Shown here one piece after another: positions 44,233-52,697 of a DNA stretch of 54,774 nucleotides (position 1 is the stretch's first letter; the number at the start of each line of letters is the position of its first letter). Position numbers and translations under genes: made by a program. The DNA lies in the NCBI GenBank assembly GCA_046705265.1, contig JBJKQL010000046.1:1-54774 (forward strand). Reading direction: 5' to 3'. The notes under the pieces were generated by a model that saw only the letters and a program-made list of their open reading frames with translations, ran no database searches and was not told where the DNA came from. This DNA comes from JAJYTL01 sp046705265. Its GTDB lineage: Bacteria; Pseudomonadota; Alphaproteobacteria; Ferrovibrionales; Ferrovibrionaceae.

Positions 44233-46647
44233 TCACGTCAGCTTGCCGAGAGCCCGCAGTATACGCTCCGGCGTTATCGGCTGCGAGGTCACCCGCGCAG
44301 CGAAAGGCTTAAGCGCATCGTTCACCGCATTAAGCACCGCCGCCGGCGCGCCGGCGACGCCGGCCTCGCCCGTGCCCTTGGCGCCGAGCTCGGATTCGGC
44401 CGTCGGCGTTCCACGAACATGGCCAATTTCGATATCCGGCATTTCGGCTGCCATCGGCACCAGATAATCCGCCATATTGGCGTTCCGCATCTGCCCTTGC
44501 TCATCGTAAAGGCATTCTTCGTAGAGAGCTCCGCCGATGCCTTGAACGATGCCGCCCCGTAACTGTTCGGCAACCAGAAGCGGATTGATCACCGTGCCGC
44601 AATCCTCGACCACCCAATGCTTGAGGAGCGTGACGCGGCCGGTTCCGGCATCAACCTCGACGTGAGAGGCCTGAACGCCGTTGGTGAAAGCAAAAGGATA
44701 AGCGCGCGGTACGTAATGGCGCGTTACCATCAATTCGGGATTCACGCCTTCCGGCAAGGTATCGGTGCGGAAATAAACCGTACGAGCGATCTCGGCGAGA
44801 TCGAAGCGCGCCGCGCCGTTTGCCACCTCAATCACCTTGCCATCCCGGACGTCGAGGTGCCCAGAAGGCGTCTGTAGAAGTGCGCCGGCAATTTCAACGA
44901 CGTTGGCACGCAACGCCTTTGCTGCCTGAAGCGTCGCCTCGCCGGCGATGCCCGCCGCGCGCGAGGCCCAGTTGTCGCCGCCCTCAGGCGTGGTTTCGGT
45001 ATCGCCGGTGACGACGCGCACTTTCGCAAGCGGTATCTCGAAAACGCTCGCCGCGATCTGTGCCAGCACGGTTTCAGTGCCTTGGCCCTGCTCGCCGACG
45101 CTGACCTGCAAAGCAAGGCCGCCTTCAGGATCAAGGCGGATGGCGCAGCCGTCCTGGGCCGCGATCGGCGCGCCGCCGACGCCATAGAAAGCCGGGCTCG
45201 GGTTGGTGATTTCGATAAAACTCGCCAGTCCGATGCCACGATGCACGCCCTTGGCGCGAAGCGCCGTCTGCTCAGCGCGGAGCGCATCATAATTCATCAT
45301 CGCGAGCATCTTCTTGAGTGCGCGATGATGCGACAAGCCTTCGAACTTCAGTCCGGTGGTCGAGACCGCCGGATAGGCATCGTCATCGATCAGATTGCGC
45401 CGGCGCATTTCAGCGGGATCAAGATCGAGCGCGGCCGCTGCCTGGTCGATCAGCGCCTCAGTCACGGTGCAGGCAATCGGGTGGCCGACGGCGCGATATT
45501 GCGACATCACCACCTTATTCTGAAAGGCGACTCGGGCACGGGCGCGATAAGAGGGAAAATCGTAGGGTCCGCCAATGAGGTTGATGACCTGATTGGCTTC
45601 AACGGCGCTGGTCCGCGGATAGGCGGAATAGGGCCCGACGCCGGTCACGGAATCGGCGGCGAAAGCGAGAATGCGTCCTTCGGCATTGACCGCCATGCGT
45701 CCCCGTACGCGATGGCCGCGGGCGTGAATGTCGCTGATAAAGGACTCAAGCCGATCGGCGATGAATTTCACCGGGCGCTTGAGCAGAATCGCGAGTGCGA
45801 CCGTCGCCATCTCGTCAGGATAACAATGGATCTTGATGCCGAACGAGCCGCCGATATCGGGCGCGACCACGCGGATGTCGCTTTCGGCAATGCCAAACTG
45901 GCGCGCGAGCAGCGACCGCATCATGTGCGGCGCTTGGCTCGATTGATAGAGGATTAGACGTCCTTCGGTCCCGCGATAGTCGGCGATGACGCCGCGTGCC
46001 TCCAGTGTCACGCCGGTCTGGCGCGCGAAATCGAAGGTATCCTCGACCACCACCGCAGCGTCCCCAAAGGCCTGTTCCACGTCTCCAACTTCGATCGAAC
46101 GCTCAAAGGTAAGATTGTCGCCAAGCTCCGGGTGCAGCACTGGCGCGTCATCGGCGAGCGCGGCTTCGGCATCGATCAGCGGCGGAAGCGGGGTGAAATC
46201 GACCGAAACCTTCTGCGCCGCATCCTCGGCCGCCGCCTGCGAGCGGGCGACCACGGCGACAATGGGCTCGCCTTGGGCGAGGACACGATCGACGGCGAGA
46301 GCTGGCTGCGGCGCCGACTTCAATCCCTTGAGATGATCGAGAACGCCGATCCAAGGCTTACAGATGCCAATGATATCAGCCCCGGTGACAACCCTGACGA
46401 CATCGGCGCTCGCAGCAGCGGCAACTGTCTCCACCCGTTCGATGCGCGCATGCGCGTAAGGACTGCGATAGAAAGCGACATGGAGCATACGCGGCAGCGT
46501 AATATCGCCGATAAATTGGCCTTGGCCGGCCAACAGCCGGCGGGCGTTCGGCCGTGCCACGCTGCGCCCGATGTAGCTGTTCGGGCGATCAAGAAGAGAC
46601 AGCGGACTGGCGCGATGGCGCGAGGATTCCGATGCGTCTCCGTTCAT
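44233..46647 (-). CDS. xanthine dehydrogenase family molybdenum hydroxylase, large subunit
   Basis: The 804-residue subunit binds the molybdopterin cytosine dinucleotide cofactor and hydroxylates an aromatic, heteroaromatic or aldehyde carbon with water. It has the hammerhead domain (RRLLAGQGQFIGDITLPRML, FYRSPYAHARIERV) and Mo-binding domains with APDIGGSFGIK, the active-site loop QYRAVGHPIACTVTEALID, VSVGEQGQGTETVLAQIAA and the catalytic-type Glu in KGTGEAGVAGAP. The loop differs from CO-dehydrogenase form I (AYXCSFR) and form II (AYXGAGR). The ATG overlaps the small-subunit stop as ATGA. No FAD-binding medium subunit is adjacent. Confidence 0.9.
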   Translation of the reverse strand: MNGDASESSRHRASPLSLLDRPNSYIGRSVARPNARRLLAGQGQFIGDITLPRMLHVAFYRSPYAHARIERVETVAAAASADVVRVVTGADIIGICKPWIGVLDHLKGLKSAPQPALAVDRVLAQGEPIVAVVARSQAAAEDAAQKVSVDFTPLPPLIDAEAALADDAPVLHPELGDNLTFERSIEVGDVEQAFGDAAVVVEDTFDFARQTGVTLEARGVIADYRGTEGRLILYQSSQAPHMMRSLLARQFGIAESDIRVVAPDIGGSFGIKIHCYPDEMATVALAILLKRPVKFIADRLESFISDIHARGHRVRGRMAVNAEGRILAFAADSVTGVGPYSAYPRTSAVEANQVINLIGGPYDFPSYRARARVAFQNKVVMSQYRAVGHPIACTVTEALIDQAAAALDLDPAEMRRRNLIDDDAYPAVSTTGLKFEGLSHHRALKKMLAMMNYDALRAEQTALRAKGVHRGIGLASFIEITNPSPAFYGVGGAPIAAQDGCAIRLDPEGGLALQVSVGEQGQGTETVLAQIAASVFEIPLAKVRVVTGDTETTPEGGDNWASRAAGIAGEATLQAAKALRANVVEIAGALLQTPSGHLDVRDGKVIEVANGAARFDLAEIARTVYFRTDTLPEGVNPELMVTRHYVPRAYPFAFTNGVQASHVEVDAGTGRVTLLKHWVVEDCGTVINPLLVAEQLRGGIVQGIGGALYEECLYDEQGQMRNANMADYLVPMAAEMPDIEIGHVRGTPTAESELGAKGTGEAGVAGAPAAVLNAVNDALKPFAARVTSQPITPERILRALGKLT

Positions 46648-47156
46648 GGGTGAGCCGCCTGCCGTCGCCGGGCGGTTGCCTCCACCGCATCGACAATGGC
46701 TTGGTAGCCGGTGCAACGGCAAAAGTTGCCACTCAGGAATTTGCGAATTTCCGCGCGGTCGGCATTGGGGCGCCGTGCGAGCAGCTCGGCCGCGGCGAGC
46801 AACATGCCGGGCGTGCAATAGCCGCATTGCAATGCGTTGCGCTCGTGAAACGCTGTCTGCAGATCAGCAATCTCGCCCCTGTTGCTAACACCCTCGATGG
46901 TATCGACACGCCGGCCTACGGCCTGAATCGCGTAGACCAGGCAGCCGCGCACGATACGGCCATCAAGCCGCACCGTACAGGCGCCGCAGACACCTTGCTC
47001 GCAGCCGATATGGGAGCCGGTAAGATCCAGCTCGTTCCGGAGGAAATCGACGAGATGAGTGCGTGCTTCGGCGCGCCCCGTCACGGTTTCGCCATTGACG
47101 ATCAATGTGATATCGAGCGAGCGCTTCAGCCCTGTCGATGGCGACGACGGCATCAC
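46644..47156 (-). CDS. molybdenum hydroxylase [2Fe-2S] small subunit
   Basis: This 170-residue electron-transfer subunit has a plant-type ferredoxin cluster (GSHIGCEQGVCGACTV and RGC) and a second all-helical cluster domain (LQCGYCTPGMLLAAAEL, GNFCRCTGYQAIVDAV). It passes electrons from the Mo centre to FAD, cytochrome or another acceptor. It starts the operon with the large subunit and is divergent from the VOC gene across 290 bp. The N-terminal tail is short and shows no signal sequence. Confidence 0.92.
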   Translation of the reverse strand: MMPSSPSTGLKRSLDITLIVNGETVTGRAEARTHLVDFLRNELDLTGSHIGCEQGVCGACTVRLDGRIVRGCLVYAIQAVGRRVDTIEGVSNRGEIADLQTAFHERNALQCGYCTPGMLLAAAELLARRPNADRAEIRKFLSGNFCRCTGYQAIVDAVEATARRRQAAHP

Positions 47157-47413
47157 GTCCCTCCCCTCGCATACCGGCGGCTGCCATGGTCTCCGGCAAC
47201 CGAGTAAGCACGAATTATTTCAGGGGCCGAAGCGCTGTCAACCGAGGAGGTGACCGGCGCCTCCCTAAGCGGCGCGACCGGACATGCCCGTGCCAACGGC
47301 ACGCCACACAACGAACCGGCAGTTCTGGCCAAGTCACATCGATTCGCCATTTTCTCGTCTATGCCACGGTTTCGCTTCGCGCTTGCACGCTGGCCACCCT
47401 TGTTTTAGCTTAT

Positions 47414-47426
47414 CATTTGATCAATG
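47414..47426. promoter_or_regulatory. near-palindrome in divergent promoter, candidate TetR-family operator
   Basis: CATTTGATCAATG is a CATTGATCAATG palindrome with one extra T, in the AT-rich 50 bp before the VOC gene and about 20 bp from its start. The TetR gene of this operon is 2.4 kb downstream. A weak -35-like TTGCAC lies some 30 bp upstream. Position and symmetry alone support an operator. Confidence 0.25.
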
Positions 47427-47446
47427 AAAAAAATGGGGAGGGCATC

Positions 47447-47989
47447 ATGCCGCTCACGCGTTTGCAGCATTTTTTGGTCTACGCCGCAGATCTCGAAGCG
47501 ACCAAGAATTTTTACGTCGATGTCCTCGGTCTCAAGGTTGGCAAGCGGCCCCCTTTCAAGTTTCCGGGCTACTGGCTTTATCTCGGCCGCGACGCCTGCA
47601 TTCATCTCGCCGCGCCCGCCGCCAATGCGTCGCAGCTCTATCATCTCGGCCACCAAGGTGAAAGCGACGGGGCGAGCACCGGCGCCATCGATCACATCGC
47701 TTTCCAGGGCGCGAACTACACGGCGATGCTGGCCAAACTCAAACGGCTCGGGTTTGAGATGCGCCTGCGCACCGTGCCGGAACAGGGCTTGCGGCAAATT
47801 TTCATCAAGGACCCGAACGGCGTGACGCTCGAGCTTAATTTCGCCGCCTCGCGGGCCGCGAAGAATCTGTCTCGAAGCCCGGCAAGGCGTACGACCAAGA
47901 CGGCGGTGCAGAAGTCAGCCAAAGCGAAACCCGCAAGCAAGACCGCCACCCCGCGGCGGCCGGCGGCAAGACATAAACGCACGGGCTAG
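47447..47989 (+). CDS. VOC-family (glyoxalase/dioxygenase fold) protein with basic H1-like tail
   Basis: This 180-residue protein has the ATG at 47447 after GGGGAGGG. Residues 1 to about 132 form one vicinal-oxygen-chelate module with possible metal ligands His8 (RLQHFLVYAADLEA), His83 (GAIDHIAFQG) and Glu129 (GVTLELNF). This fold serves glyoxalases, fosfomycin-resistance enzymes and extradiol dioxygenases. Residues 133-180 are a disordered-looking tail with 15 Lys/Arg and no acidic residue (SPARRTTKTAV, KAKPASKTATPRRPAARHK), reminiscent of histone-H1-like or HU tails. It opens the plus-strand operon; the monooxygenase gene begins 3 bp later. Confidence 0.85.
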   Translation: MPLTRLQHFLVYAADLEATKNFYVDVLGLKVGKRPPFKFPGYWLYLGRDACIHLAAPAANASQLYHLGHQGESDGASTGAIDHIAFQGANYTAMLAKLKRLGFEMRLRTVPEQGLRQIFIKDPNGVTLELNFAASRAAKNLSRSPARRTTKTAVQKSAKAKPASKTATPRRPAARHKRTG

Positions 47990-47992
47990 GTG

Positions 47993-49198
47993 ATGGTGGT
48001 TCAAGGCGCCGCCAAACCGCGTGATCAGCGGCCAACGCGGGAAGAGATGCTGGCCCGTGCACGCGCCTTGGTGCCGGCTTTGCGCGAGCGCGCGGCTCGT
48101 GCCGAAGAACTTCGCCGCCTGCCCGACGAGACCGAGGCCGATTTCCATGCCACCGGTCTTTTCCGCATGGTGCAGCCGGCCCGCGTCGGCGGCGCCGAAC
48201 TCGACTACCGATTGCTCCTCGATGCGGCGTCGGAAATCGCCAGAGCTTGCGCGTCAAGCGCTTGGAATCTCGCCAACCTTGCAAGCCATCATTGGATGCT
48301 GGCCTTGTTTCCCGAGGCCGCGCAGAACGAAATCTGGGGCGAATCACCTGATCATCTCATCGCCTCCGCGCTGATCTTTCCGGCTGGACGCGCCCGCCGC
48401 GTCACGGGTGGCTATCGCTTGAGCGGCCGCTGGCCTTTCTCGAGCGGCGTCGACAATTCAGCTTGGAACATGCTGGGCGGCACGATCGTGCACGGCGACG
48501 GCACGCCCGAGCTCCGCATCTTTCTCGTGCCACGTGCCGATTACCACATCCTCGATACTTGGTATGCCATGGGCTTGGCGGCGACTGGCAGTAAGGACGT
48601 AAAGGCCGATGACGTTTTTGTTCCCGAGCACAGGACGCTCGCGATCGAGGACTTGAAGAACGGCACGCCGCCGGGGCTCGAGATCAATCCGGCGCCACTT
48701 TACAAGCTGCCTGTGTTTCCGCTCTTCCCCTTTATCTTGAGCGGCGTAGCGCTCGGCATCGCCGAGGGGGCCTACGAATCGCACCTTAACGCCCTCAAGT
48801 CTCGCGTCGCGACCTACTCCGGTGCCAAGGTCGGCGACTTCCAGTCGGTTCAGATCAAGACCGCGGAGGCAGCCGCGCTGATCGATACCGCCGGGATACT
48901 GATGCGGAATGTGTGCGACCACGCGGCGGCGATGGCGGCGGCAAGCCAGCAGCCCGATGCCCTTACCAAGGCGCGGTACCGGCGGGATGGCGCCTTTTCG
49001 GTCAGCTTGTGCGTCCGCGCCGTCGATCTGATCTTTGGTCTCGCCGGCGGAAGCGGCATCTATGCGCGCAACCCGATGCAACAGACGTTCCGCGACGCCC
49101 ATGCGGTTGCTTCGCACATCGTGTTCAATTTCGACGCGATGGGCATAACCTACACTCGCGCTGCGCTTGGCCTGCCGCTCGATAACCCCACTCTGTGA
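47993..49198 (+). CDS. flavin-dependent monooxygenase, acyl-CoA dehydrogenase fold (group D)
   Basis: This 401-residue protein of the HpaB/HsaA-like acyl-CoA-dehydrogenase-fold hydroxylases uses reduced flavin made by a partner reductase to hydroxylate an aromatic or related substrate. Seen: ARAEELRRLPDETEADFHAT, GLFRMVQPARVGGAELDYR, SSAWNLANLASHH, the beta-domain GYRLSGRWPFSSGVDNSAW, and the C-terminal helical bundle with GLAGGSGIYARNPMQQTFRD and FRDAHAVASH. ATG at 47993 is preferred over GTG at 47990. Its stop overlaps the reductase start (GTGA), so the two are translationally coupled. Confidence 0.88.
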   Translation: MVVQGAAKPRDQRPTREEMLARARALVPALRERAARAEELRRLPDETEADFHATGLFRMVQPARVGGAELDYRLLLDAASEIARACASSAWNLANLASHHWMLALFPEAAQNEIWGESPDHLIASALIFPAGRARRVTGGYRLSGRWPFSSGVDNSAWNMLGGTIVHGDGTPELRIFLVPRADYHILDTWYAMGLAATGSKDVKADDVFVPEHRTLAIEDLKNGTPPGLEINPAPLYKLPVFPLFPFILSGVALGIAEGAYESHLNALKSRVATYSGAKVGDFQSVQIKTAEAAALIDTAGILMRNVCDHAAAMAAASQQPDALTKARYRRDGAFSVSLCVRAVDLIFGLAGGSGIYARNPMQQTFRDAHAVASHIVFNFDAMGITYTRAALGLPLDNPTL

Positions 49199-49785
49199 CG
49201 GCCGGCATGCAAGAATCGTCACCTAAACGGACCATAGCAGGCGCGCCGCTGGCGCAGCAGGCCACGGCACCCTTGAACCACGTCCAGAGTTTCCGCCGGG
49301 CGCTTAGCACCTTCGCGACCGGGGTCGCCATCATCACGACGACAAGCCCGTGCGGCGAGCCGACCGGGCTCACGGTAAGCTCTTTTAACTCAGTCTCGCT
49401 GGATCCACCGCTCGTGCTGTGGAGCCTGTCGCGCCGTTCCTACAACTTGGGCATCTATCATGACGCGAGCCATTTCGCGGTGAACGTGCTGGCCGCCGAT
49501 CAGGTGGCGTTGTCATCGCGATTCTCGACCCCTGGGCCGGATCGCTTCGCTGATCTCGCTATCGAGGCAGGAATCGGCGGCGTGCCGCTGTTGCGCGACG
49601 TGGCGGCCTGTTTCCAGTGCCGCACCGAATTCCGCTACGAAGGCGGTGATCACATGATCTTCGTCGGCCGAGTCGAAGCCTTCTCCCACAGCGAGCGCAT
49701 GCCCCTCGTCTTTTGCCGCGGCACCTATGCCGCGCCGATGCCTCTCGCCGGGGTTCAGATTGCCGACCTGCAGCAGGACGCCTGA
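49195..49785 (+). CDS. NAD(P)H-flavin reductase, partner of the monooxygenase
   Basis: This 196-residue split-barrel flavin reductase (HpaC/HsaB-like) has FRRALSTFATGVAIITT, GLTVSSFNSVSLDPPLVLWS and GGDHMIFVGRVEAF, all family marks. It supplies FMNH2 or FADH2 to the upstream oxygenase. The GTG start at 49195 lies inside the monooxygenase stop. The tight coupling of an oxygenase and reductase defines a two-component system. Confidence 0.9.
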   Translation: MTAGMQESSPKRTIAGAPLAQQATAPLNHVQSFRRALSTFATGVAIITTTSPCGEPTGLTVSSFNSVSLDPPLVLWSLSRRSYNLGIYHDASHFAVNVLAADQVALSSRFSTPGPDRFADLAIEAGIGGVPLLRDVAACFQCRTEFRYEGGDHMIFVGRVEAFSHSERMPLVFCRGTYAAPMPLAGVQIADLQQDA

Positions 49786-49789
49786 CGGG

Positions 49790-50482
49790 ATGGCCGAGGC
49801 ACTCCGCAAAGTCCGACGTCGGCTCCCGCCGGCCGAGCGCGAGAAGCGCATCGTCGAAGAAGCGATCCGTTTTTTCTCGGAGGTCGGCTTCAGCGGCCGC
49901 ACCCGCGAACTCGCGCAACGCATCGGCATGACGCAACCGCTTCTCTTCCGCTATTTCCCGACTAAGGCGGCGCTGGTTGAGCGTATCTACCAGGAAGTCT
50001 TTCTCGACCTTTGGGACGAGAGCTGGGAGGCCCTCATCCGGGACTGCAACCTCTCTCTACGCGAGCGATTGATCCGATTCTACGGTGCCTATACGCGGGC
50101 GATCTTCACTTATGAGTGGATTCGAATCTATATGTATGCAGGACTTCGTGACGCCAAGCTCAACCGCCGTTACATCAAGCGCATCGAGGAGCGTATCCTG
50201 AAGCCAATTTGCGACGAGATCCGCGCGGTGGCCGGTCTTCCCGCCAAGGCAAACACCCCACGCGGCCGAAACATCGCTCTCGAGCTCGCCTGGACCATGC
50301 ATGGCGGCATCTTCTATCACGGTGTGCGCAAGTACATCTATGGCACGCCGGTCGCGAGCAATCTTGACGCCGTCATCATACAGGCGGTGGACGCCATGCT
50401 CGCCGGTGCCGCCGCTTTTTTCAACCATCCCGACCATGGCCGGGCCAGAAGGCCCGGCGCCGAACCCTTAACCCTCCATTGA
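49790..50482 (+). CDS. TetR-family transcriptional regulator
   Basis: The 230-residue protein has an N-terminal HTH (IVEEAIRFFSEVGFSGRTRE, LAQRIGMTQPLLFRYFPTKA) and a ligand-binding helical C-terminus. The ATG at 49790 is 4 bp after the reductase stop. Sitting inside the operon between the monooxygenase pair and the luciferase-like gene, it most likely represses the same operon in response to a substrate or intermediate. The ligand is unknown. Confidence 0.9.
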   Translation: MAEALRKVRRRLPPAEREKRIVEEAIRFFSEVGFSGRTRELAQRIGMTQPLLFRYFPTKAALVERIYQEVFLDLWDESWEALIRDCNLSLRERLIRFYGAYTRAIFTYEWIRIYMYAGLRDAKLNRRYIKRIEERILKPICDEIRAVAGLPAKANTPRGRNIALELAWTMHGGIFYHGVRKYIYGTPVASNLDAVIIQAVDAMLAGAAAFFNHPDHGRARRPGAEPLTLH

Positions 50483-50517
50483 ACCTTCGCCATCCGTATA
50501 GCGAGAAGGGAGATCGA

Positions 50518-51621
50518 ATGAAGCTTGGCATGTTCACGATGCCGGTCCACCCGCAAACCCGGTCCTTAACCGAAACCTTGAAGGAGGATCGCGAGGCGAC
50601 GATCCTTGCCGATCGTCTTGGTTATTGTGAGGCTTATTTCGGCGAACACCTCACCGACGCCTGCGAGACGATCACTTCCCCGCTCGCTTTTATTTCGAGT
50701 TTGGTTTCCGACACCAAGACGATCAAGCTCGGTACCGGCACCATCAACCTACCAAATCATCATCCAGTGCAGGTTGCGGCCGAAGTGGCGATGGTGGATC
50801 ATTTGCTCGAAGGCCGGCTCATGTTCGGCATCAGTCCTGGCGGGTTGCGATCGGACGCTGAAATTTTCGGCAACCTCGACGCTGACCGAACGGCCATGCT
50901 GGTCGAATCGATCGACCATATTCTCGCCATCTGGTCCGGCGAGCCACCGTACAGTCGGCAGGGAAAATACTGGAGCTTCTCGACTGAGCGCACCCTGGCG
51001 CCTGCCTATGGCCAGGGCATCATGGTCAAGCCCTATCAGGACCCGCATCCGCCGATCGTAGTCACGGCCGTCGCACCGTTTTCCAAGGGCTTGGTCTCTG
51101 CGGCCGAGCGCGGCTGGCTGCCTATCTCGGCCAATTTCCTGCAGCCCCCCTGGGTCGCGTCGCACTGGCCGAAATACAAGGAGGGCTGCGAGAAGGCGGG
51201 CCGAGCCGTCGACACGACGAACTGGCGTATCGCGAAGAGCATCTTCGTCGCGGACGATGACAAGGTGGCGGCGCGCTACGGCAAGGGACCGCAAGGTCCC
51301 TATTCATTCTATTTCCGCAACCTGATGACCAAGCTGGTCGCAGGTGGCCGCAGCAATCTCTTCAAGCACCACCCCAACATGGATGACGGCGACGTAACCC
51401 TCGATTATGTCCTCGACTCGCTTGTCATCGCGGGCTCGGTTTCGAATGTCGTCGACCAGCTTCTCGCGTTCCGTGAGCAGACCGGCGATTTCGGAACACT
51501 TCTCTATTGCTCGCACGACTGGGTCAACCCCGAACTCGGTAAGCGCTCAATGGAACTGATGGCGACGAAAGTAATGCCGGAGATCAATAAGGTACTCAAG
51601 GCCGCGGCCGTCGCGGCGTAA
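50518..51621 (+). CDS. luciferase-like (LLM) flavin-dependent monooxygenase
   Basis: This 367-residue bacterial-luciferase-type TIM barrel has MKLGMFTMPVHPQTRSL, YFGEHLTDACETITSPLAF, KLGTGTINLPNHHPVQVAAE, GGLRSDAEIFG and PHPPIVVTAVAPFSKGL. LLM enzymes use FMNH2 or F420. Coexpression with the flavin reductase points to FMNH2, supplied by it. GAAGGGAG precedes the ATG. It follows the TetR gene by 35 bp. The substrate is unknown. Confidence 0.88.
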   Translation: MKLGMFTMPVHPQTRSLTETLKEDREATILADRLGYCEAYFGEHLTDACETITSPLAFISSLVSDTKTIKLGTGTINLPNHHPVQVAAEVAMVDHLLEGRLMFGISPGGLRSDAEIFGNLDADRTAMLVESIDHILAIWSGEPPYSRQGKYWSFSTERTLAPAYGQGIMVKPYQDPHPPIVVTAVAPFSKGLVSAAERGWLPISANFLQPPWVASHWPKYKEGCEKAGRAVDTTNWRIAKSIFVADDDKVAARYGKGPQGPYSFYFRNLMTKLVAGGRSNLFKHHPNMDDGDVTLDYVLDSLVIAGSVSNVVDQLLAFREQTGDFGTLLYCSHDWVNPELGKRSMELMATKVMPEINKVLKAAAVAA

Positions 51622-51715
51622 CTTCGGCGCGCTTCTCTCTTAGCCCTGGCGACGACCAACGCCCGTGCTAAGCTCGCCGTACCGCATGGGAGGAAACGCC
51701 ATCTTGGGAGGAACG

Positions 51716-52666
51716 ATGAGGCTTGCGATTCTCGACGATTATCAGAACGCCGCCTTGGGCCTCGCCGATTGGGGACGGCTTAAGGACAAAGTGGAGATCA
51801 CCACCTTTAGCAAACCGTTCGGTGGCGCCGAAGCCGTGATCGCCGCACTGCAACCCTTTGACGCCGTGGTGCTGATGCGCGAAAGGACGCCGTTTCCGGC
51901 AACCGTGATCGAGCATCTGCCCAAACTCAAGCTCATCATCACCACGGGGCTCCGAAACCTCGCGATCGATGTCGGCGCAGCGATCAAGCGGGGGATTACC
52001 GTCTCAGGCACGCGGACGTCGCCTGAACCCGTGGTCGAATTGGCGTGGGCGATGATACTCGGCATCTCCCACAACATCGCGGCAGAAGACCGCTCGATGC
52101 GCGCCGGCGGCTGGCAGGTCGGCCTTGGCCATACCCTCGCCGGCAAGATTCTCGGCGTCGTCGGACTCGGCAAGCTGGGACGCCGCGTCGGCGAGATCGG
52201 TCGCGTTTTCGGCATGGAAACCATCGCCTGGAGCCAGAACCTGACGCCGGAAAAAGCGGCAGAAGCGGGGGCCCGCCACGTTTCGAAAGAAGAGCTCTTC
52301 GGCAGCGCCGACGTCATCACCCTCCACGTCGTTTTGAGCGCACGCACCCGTGGCCTTGTCGGGGCGGCGGAATTTGCCGTGATGAAGCCCAGCGCCTATC
52401 TGATCAACACCTCGCGCGGCCCGGTGGTCGATGAGACGGCGTTGATCGACGCGCTGCGGAATCGCCGCATCGCCGGCGCCGCGATCGACGTTTACGATGT
52501 CGAGCCGCTGCCCGCCGAGCATGCGCTGCGCAAACTCGACAACACGTTGCTCGGGCCCCATATCGGCTACGTCACGGCAGAGAACTACGCCGGAATGTAT
52601 GCTCAAGCCGTGGAGGACATCGAAGCCTATCTCGCCGGCAAGCCGCTCCGGCTTCTCACCGCCTGA
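51716..52666 (+). CDS. D-isomer-specific 2-hydroxyacid dehydrogenase
   Basis: This 316-residue NAD-dependent enzyme resembles phosphoglycerate dehydrogenase. GLRNLAIDVGAAIKRGI and SGTRTSPEPVVELAWAM lead into the Rossmann motif GVVGLGKLGRRVGEIG. The catalytic Arg is in INTSRGPVVDE, Glu in AIDVYDVEPLP, and His in LLGPHIGYVT. The usual dimerisation and regulatory domains of SerA are absent. GGGAGGA sits before the ATG. It is 94 bp after the LLM gene in the same direction and may process a 2-hydroxy- or 2-keto acid product of the pathway. Confidence 0.9.
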   Translation: MRLAILDDYQNAALGLADWGRLKDKVEITTFSKPFGGAEAVIAALQPFDAVVLMRERTPFPATVIEHLPKLKLIITTGLRNLAIDVGAAIKRGITVSGTRTSPEPVVELAWAMILGISHNIAAEDRSMRAGGWQVGLGHTLAGKILGVVGLGKLGRRVGEIGRVFGMETIAWSQNLTPEKAAEAGARHVSKEELFGSADVITLHVVLSARTRGLVGAAEFAVMKPSAYLINTSRGPVVDETALIDALRNRRIAGAAIDVYDVEPLPAEHALRKLDNTLLGPHIGYVTAENYAGMYAQAVEDIEAYLAGKPLRLLTA

Positions 52667-52697
52667 ACCGCCGGCGCCCGCGCGCCCTGACGACGCA

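Noticed and set aside
51716..52666. Calling the hydroxyacid dehydrogenase serA
   Set aside because: It lacks the regulatory domains and lies in an accessory operon, so serine synthesis is not supported.
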